A stretch of DNA of 9,822 nucleotides from positions 1-9,822 of the forward strand of contig JAISDR010000071.1 of NCBI GenBank assembly GCA_031264645.1, given 5' to 3'. This document shows positions 7,186-9,822 of this stretch, one piece after another. The DNA comes from Prevotellaceae bacterium (GTDB lineage: Bacteria > Bacteroidota > Bacteroidia > Bacteroidales > UBA932). The notes beneath the pieces were generated by a model. That model did no database searches. It was not told the DNA's origin and was given only the letters and a program-made list of their open reading frames with translations. The stretch's first letter is position 1, and each line of letters starts with the position of its first letter. The translations under genes were made by a program, and so were the position numbers.

Positions 7186-7743
7186 TCATATTTCTTTATT
7201 TTTTGCCCATTCCTGTTTAGTTATGCGATAAAAAAGAATGTCCTGTGTCAAATGGAGCGGGCTGTCTTTTTCGTTTTCCTCTTCGGTATGTTGATAAGTA
7301 AATCCCAACTTATCGGCAACACGTTTCGACCGTAAGTTTCCATTGTAATGTCCTGCCCATATTGCATCTAATCCCAAGTCTTCAAATCCGTGCCTGACAA
7401 GTTCGCGCATCGCTTCGGGAATAAGTCCCTGTCCCCAATACGGAACGCCGATCCAGTAACCGGCTTCGGCGTCATTGTTACCCATTGTTTTACTGTGTTT
7501 AGCTTCGCCCAAAAGAAATCCGGCACAACCCGACAGTTCGTTTGTTTCCTTTAATACAATCGCATAAAATTCTTTTTCAGAAGATAATATCTTACGAATA
7601 ATCTCCCTGCTGTATTCTACACATGTATGCGGTTTCCACCCGGCATTTAATCCAATTTTCGGATTAGATGCAATATTATAAAGGGCTTCAGCGTCGTTTT
7701 CCTGCCAATGACGCAGTATTGTTCTTTCTGTTTGCAATTCCAT
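7186..7743 (-). CDS. GNAT N-acetyltransferase, RimJ/RimL type
   Basis: This 185-residue protein is full length for the Acetyltransf_3 (RimJ/RimL-like) family, whose members transfer acetyl from acetyl-CoA to an amine. It opens METQ-like (MELQTERTILRHW), the family's usual first strand. The acetyl-CoA loop is GYWIGVPYWGQGLIPEA at about 95-111, with W103-G104-Q105-G106. The later NGNLRSKRVADKLGF segment (about 134-148) is the conserved helix and strand after it. Substrate cannot be told: ribosomal protein N-termini, small metabolites and antibiotics all fall within this family. The gene is alone on its strand, flanked by gene remnants, and looks intact, so it may be a late arrival or a survivor in a decaying region. 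Confidence 0.88.
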   Translation of the reverse strand: MELQTERTILRHWQENDAEALYNIASNPKIGLNAGWKPHTCVEYSREIIRKILSSEKEFYAIVLKETNELSGCAGFLLGEAKHSKTMGNNDAEAGYWIGVPYWGQGLIPEAMRELVRHGFEDLGLDAIWAGHYNGNLRSKRVADKLGFTYQHTEEENEKDSPLHLTQDILFYRITKQEWAKNKEI

Positions 7744-7787
7744 ATTTTTAATTATTCATTTTCGATTACATTAAAAAATTCACGCCG

Positions 7788-7795
7788 CAAAAATA
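7788..7795 (-). promoter_or_regulatory. Possible -7 box for the GNAT gene
   Basis: The minus strand reads TATTTTTG, matching TAnnTTTG, 44 bases upstream of the GNAT ATG. No TTTG is present at the right spacing upstream. The context (gccgcaaaaatagtaaa on the plus strand) is like that of many Bacteroidetes promoters. From here to about 7950 I see no gene, only a 6-bp inverted repeat AGTTGA/TCAACT (7813-7818, 7826-7831). Confidence 0.4.
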
Positions 7796-7953
7796 GTAAA
7801 TATCTTTCAGACAGTTGATTTTTATTCAACTATCCGTGCGAATTTGCCGGTTATTGCTTATCTCCAATCCTTGTCTTCGCTTTCTTTTGTCTTCCCTAAG
7901 CCTTTCATTTATATAAAACCACACTACAATGTAATTATTTTCGAATTAAGTAT

Positions 7954-8047
7954 TATTATTGTGACCTACATCACAATATGGTGTGACCTACATCACAAAA
8001 TCTCATGACGTAGGTCATACATAGTTGTGATGTAGGTCACAATAATA
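7954..8047. promoter_or_regulatory. Array of four CRP/FNR-type palindromes at exact 22-bp spacing
   Basis: Four 16-bp sites follow TGTGA-N6-TCACA. Site 1 is 7960-7975 and site 2 is 7982-7997 (both perfect, with CCTACA in the middle). Site 3 has core TGA-N6-TCA at 8006-8017 and is degenerate. Site 4 is 8026-8041 (perfect, with TGTAGG in the middle). Centres lie at 7967.5, 7989.5, 8011.5 and 8033.5, exactly 22 bp apart, about two helical turns, so all sites face the same side of the DNA. Sites 3 and 4 carry the middle in inverted orientation. The outermost 23 bp (7954-7976 and 8025-8047) are perfect inverted copies, making the whole an imperfect 94-bp palindrome. The motif is the classical CRP/FNR family half-site and also the TTGTGA-N6-TCACAA consensus published for HcpR-type regulators. 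The regulator is inferred, not shown. Confidence 0.7.
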
Positions 8048-8118
8048 ACAGGTAAGCAGAAACGATTCAGTTTCAAGCATGAAATTTACCAGTTTCTACT
8101 GATAAACAGACTAATTGA

Positions 8119-8343
8119 AAAAGAAGTCTGTACGGAATCTATTCGCATAAAAAAGATTGTGTTCAAAACCTCGCAGATATTGATGAGGCGGTTGACACGA
8201 TGGCAAGCGAATCGGTGGATTTAATTTACCTTGATCTGCCATTTTTCTCGAACCGCAACTGCGAGGCGATTTGGGGCGACGCGGGGGAAGTACGCAGTTT
8301 TCAAGACCGCTGGGCGGGCGGTATCAACCAAATCAAATTTTGA
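8119..8343 (+). pseudogene. Fragment of a site-specific DNA methyltransferase
   Basis: The plus-strand frame between stops at 8116 and 8341 reads KKDCVQNLADIDEAVDTM, then SESVDLIYLDLPFFSNRN and IWGDAGEVRSFQDRWAGG. This is the N-terminal catalytic segment of an N6-adenine or N4-cytosine methyltransferase of the kind with motif IV (D/N)PP(Y/F), as in SVDLIYLDPPFFSNRNYEVIWGD. Motif IV here is DLPF: codon 8236-8238 is CTG where CCG would give proline, one transition away. The similarity stops at GGIN (about 8326) and the frame closes five codons later. The rest of the enzyme, including the target-recognition region and the AdoMet-binding FxGxG motif, is absent, so it is a dead remnant. No intact start is visible. 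Confidence 0.75.
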
Positions 8344-8378
8344 TTCCAATACGTTACATATAATACCCATTGACACTA

Positions 8379-8403
8379 AATTCTCCACAATTAGAGGAGA
8401 ATT
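8379..8403 (+). promoter_or_regulatory. Hairpin that could hide a ribosome-binding site
   Basis: AATTCTCC (8379-8386) and GGAGAATT (8396-8403) form an 8-bp perfect stem with a 9-base loop. The right arm contains GGAG, a Shine-Dalgarno-like core inside AGAGGAG, five to six bases ahead of an ATG at 8405. If transcribed rightward, the stem would cover the ribosome site. The ATG opens only a six-codon frame (MSSRRR), whose TGA overlaps the next ATG at 8422. Bacteroidota seldom depend on Shine-Dalgarno pairing, so the role is uncertain. Confidence 0.35.
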
Positions 8404-8421
8404 AATGTCGTCCAGACGGAG

Positions 8422-8592
8422 ATGAGCGCCTGGATTTATGTGTCGATACTGCTTGCGCTGATTATGGTTATCGTTCTTTGCGTAGGAGGAAAAGTGTACA
8501 GAACAAGCCACGAAAATCCGGTGATAGTACTTAAAACGGATTTTTGTACGGTAAACTGTTTGTTTTCAGCATTTTCGTTGCTATTTTTTTAG
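8422..8592 (+). CDS. Short membrane ORF, perhaps a truncated gene
   Basis: This 56-codon frame begins MSAWIYVSILLALIMVIVLC, a clear single membrane helix at residues 3-22, then a basic segment GGKVYRTSHENPVIVLKTD, then an unrelated-looking hydrophobic tail (CLFSAFSLLFF). The start overlaps the stop of a six-codon leader frame (ATGA at 8422-8425), and GGAG precedes it closely. One reading is the N-terminus of a membrane protein cut by the adjoining insertion sequence, with residues after about 38 belonging to the element. The other is a chance frame. I do not recognise a family. Confidence 0.3.
   Translation: MSAWIYVSILLALIMVIVLCVGGKVYRTSHENPVIVLKTDFCTVNCLFSAFSLLFF
8513..8545. terminator. Hairpin with T-run next to the right-hand insertion sequence
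   Basis: AAAATCCG (8513-8520) pairs with CGGATTTT (8537-8544) around a 16-base loop, followed on the plus strand by one more T. Read from the minus strand it lies 57-89 bases past the transposase stop. It could be a weak two-way terminator, or it could mark the edge of the insertion sequence. The stem is A/T rich and the loop long, so neither is certain. Confidence 0.3.
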
Positions 8593-9822
8593 AATTAGTT
8601 ACTACGCTATCATATCATCAGGATTAATGTTAAACAGTTGAAAAATCTTTTTTTGTAGCGGATTCAAATCAGGAATAGAAAATATTTTTTTATTTTTTCC
8701 GATTTTTAATTCGCAGACTTTGACATTGTTTATTTCAGCGATAATGTCATTAAATGATAATTGTCGGTCATTCTTTTTATTAAATGTTTTGAGGAAAGGA
8801 AAAATCTTTTTTTCCATTTCATGAATGACGGCATAAGCAAACACGCATATTTGTACATGCCCCCTCGTTTGCGCCTCATTGCGGTGATAGACAGGACGTA
8901 TGCAGATATTGTCACTTTTCAAATCTCGAAAAGCATGCTTGACATGTTGAAGATTTTTATACTGTGAACGTACCATTTCAGTATTTAAAGTTTCATTTTT
9001 TACGTTCGTGCAAACAACATATTTTCCACACAGGCTTTCCGCACGATCGAATGCTTCCCGATTGAAGTTCACTTTAAATGTGTCACTGTCAACAGTATCT
9101 ATTGAATAATACGGGGTCATTTTACAGGTATCAAGCGTTTTATAAATTCTTTTTTTATAGTTGTCGATATCTTTGAGGCTAAATGAAGTTTTCAACTTTT
9201 TACTTTTTGACGTACCTTTTTGAATATTCAACTCATTTTCCATATTCTTGAATTTGCGGTTTTTCCATGAAATTTCCACCAGTTTCAGCAATTCATCCGT
9301 ATGATTTTTTTTGTGCTGCAAATAGAGTTTTTCAGATATCTCCAGTTCCGGATTGACAGAAAGAATGTAACGCCTGCCGTCTTCTGTCACTTCCGCCAAA
9401 TCTTTGCTGAAAAGACTTAACTGAATTATATCCCTTTTAAGAAGATCATCTATGGATGAACGGGTCAGTCCGGTGATGAAGCTGATATCCGATTCCTTCA
9501 GGTTTTCATCATTTTCAAGATGGTACATGATTTGCATGCCGCGGTCGCCAACAAAGACAAGTTCTTTGATGCCAAACTCCTGTTTCAGCGATACAAGCTG
9601 TTCCCCTACAGTGGCGCTGTCTGCCGTATTGCCCTCAAAAACCGTGGCTTTCAATGGAAAACCCGTCTCATCACAGATTAAGCCGATACATATCTGCATT
9701 TTCCCGGTTTTTTTGTCCCTGCTATACCCGAAGGACGACAGTACATTCTGCGTGCCTTCAAAATAGGTGCTCGTTATATCATAAAGATACATGCGGCTGG
9801 AGCTGTGATGGCAGCGAAACCA
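8545..9822 (-). mobile_element. IS1634/IS4-like insertion sequence, partial
   Basis: The element is recognised by its transposase gene, which continues beyond the right edge. Its near end must lie between about 8500 and 8602, past the transposase stop. I could not define the terminal inverted repeat or target duplication because the other end is outside the window. The coordinate given is a midpoint guess next to the hairpin at 8513-8545. Confidence 0.65.
8602..9822 (-). CDS. IS1634/IS4-like DDE transposase, 5' end outside window, catalytic Glu replaced
   Basis: At least 406 residues are visible; the frame stays open to the edge (ten codons before the Met at 9792), so the Met is internal and the N-terminal domain is missing. 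Numbering from that Met, the first aspartate is D5 in LYDITSTYFEG and the second is D83 in FVGDRGM, both as in the DDE_Tnp_1 fold. The third block reads QYKNLQHVKHAFRDLKSDN, then RPVYHRNEAQTRGHVQICVFAYA. In the Y-(2)-R-(3)-E-(6)-K signature of this group, Y278 and K292 are present but the glutamate position is K285. Codon 8940-8938 is AAG; GAG would give Glu. IS1634-type proteins usually read VExAFR here. The protein is otherwise uninterrupted with a normal C-terminus, so the loss looks recent and it may be inactive. Confidence 0.88.
   Translation of the reverse strand, partial: WFRCHHSSSRMYLYDITSTYFEGTQNVLSSFGYSRDKKTGKMQICIGLICDETGFPLKATVFEGNTADSATVGEQLVSLKQEFGIKELVFVGDRGMQIMYHLENDENLKESDISFITGLTRSSIDDLLKRDIIQLSLFSKDLAEVTEDGRRYILSVNPELEISEKLYLQHKKNHTDELLKLVEISWKNRKFKNMENELNIQKGTSKSKKLKTSFSLKDIDNYKKRIYKTLDTCKMTPYYSIDTVDSDTFKVNFNREAFDRAESLCGKYVVCTNVKNETLNTEMVRSQYKNLQHVKHAFRDLKSDNICIRPVYHRNEAQTRGHVQICVFAYAVIHEMEKKIFPFLKTFNKKNDRQLSFNDIIAEINNVKVCELKIGKNKKIFSIPDLNPLQKKIFQLFNINPDDMIA

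Noticed and set aside
7954..8047. CRISPR array or plasmid iteron origin
   Set aside because: The between-site gaps are only 6 bp, far too short for spacers, and no cas gene is seen. Iterons are normally direct repeats beside a rep gene; here half are inverted and no rep gene is present.
8033..8219. Plus-strand open frame reading KRFSFKHEIYQFLLINRL
   Set aside because: It has no start codon, overlaps the operator array and the methyltransferase frame, and I recognise no family in it.
8221..8511. Minus-strand 96-codon ORF
   Set aside because: It is antisense to the methyltransferase remnant and the membrane ORF, with low-complexity composition and no recognisable motif.

Overview
The window looks like a chromosomal segment from a member of the Bacteroidota, most likely Bacteroidales; I cannot fix the genus. 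The evidence is a perfect Bacteroidetes-type promoter (TTTG, 19 bp, TAACTTTG) at the left edge, a PorT-like outer-membrane beta-barrel protein, a periplasmic tricorn-type protease with a lipid-enzyme neighbour, and insertion sequences of the types common in that phylum. The tricorn/fabD/barrel block is visibly richer in G+C than the A+T-rich insertion sequences and intergenic DNA around it.

Layout, left to right. Positions 1-78 hold the first codons and the promoter of a gene that leaves the window on the minus strand. Next comes an IS110-family insertion sequence (about 121-1930, minus strand). It has an oversized DEDD transposase with a tandem hexapeptide linker, and a structured non-coding leader that is the expected place for its bridge RNA. 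A compact minus-strand operon follows (6821 to 1950): tricorn-like protease, then fabD 19 bp later, then a small outer-membrane barrel protein whose start overlaps the fabD stop (TGATG). This is the only clearly intact host block. It combines fatty-acid synthesis with envelope proteins, which suggests co-expression for envelope building or upkeep.

From about 6900 to 8600 the DNA is a graveyard of partial genes: the last codons of an alpha/beta-hydrolase-like gene and the first codons of a GNAT gene (both plus strand), an intact RimJ/RimL-type GNAT gene (minus), a fragment of a DNA methyltransferase whose DPPF motif reads DLPF, and a short membrane ORF that may be cut by the next insertion sequence. 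The most unusual signal lies between the GNAT gene and the methyltransferase fragment. It is an array of four CRP/FNR-type palindromes (TGTGA-N6-TCACA), spaced exactly 22 bp centre to centre, with the last two copies inverted relative to the first two (7954-8047). It matches the published HcpR-type consensus, but no obvious intact target gene lies beside it.

The right end (8602-9822, minus strand) is an IS1634/IS4-like transposase gene running off the window. Its predicted catalytic glutamate reads lysine, so this copy may be inactive. I found no tRNA, rRNA or CRISPR array.
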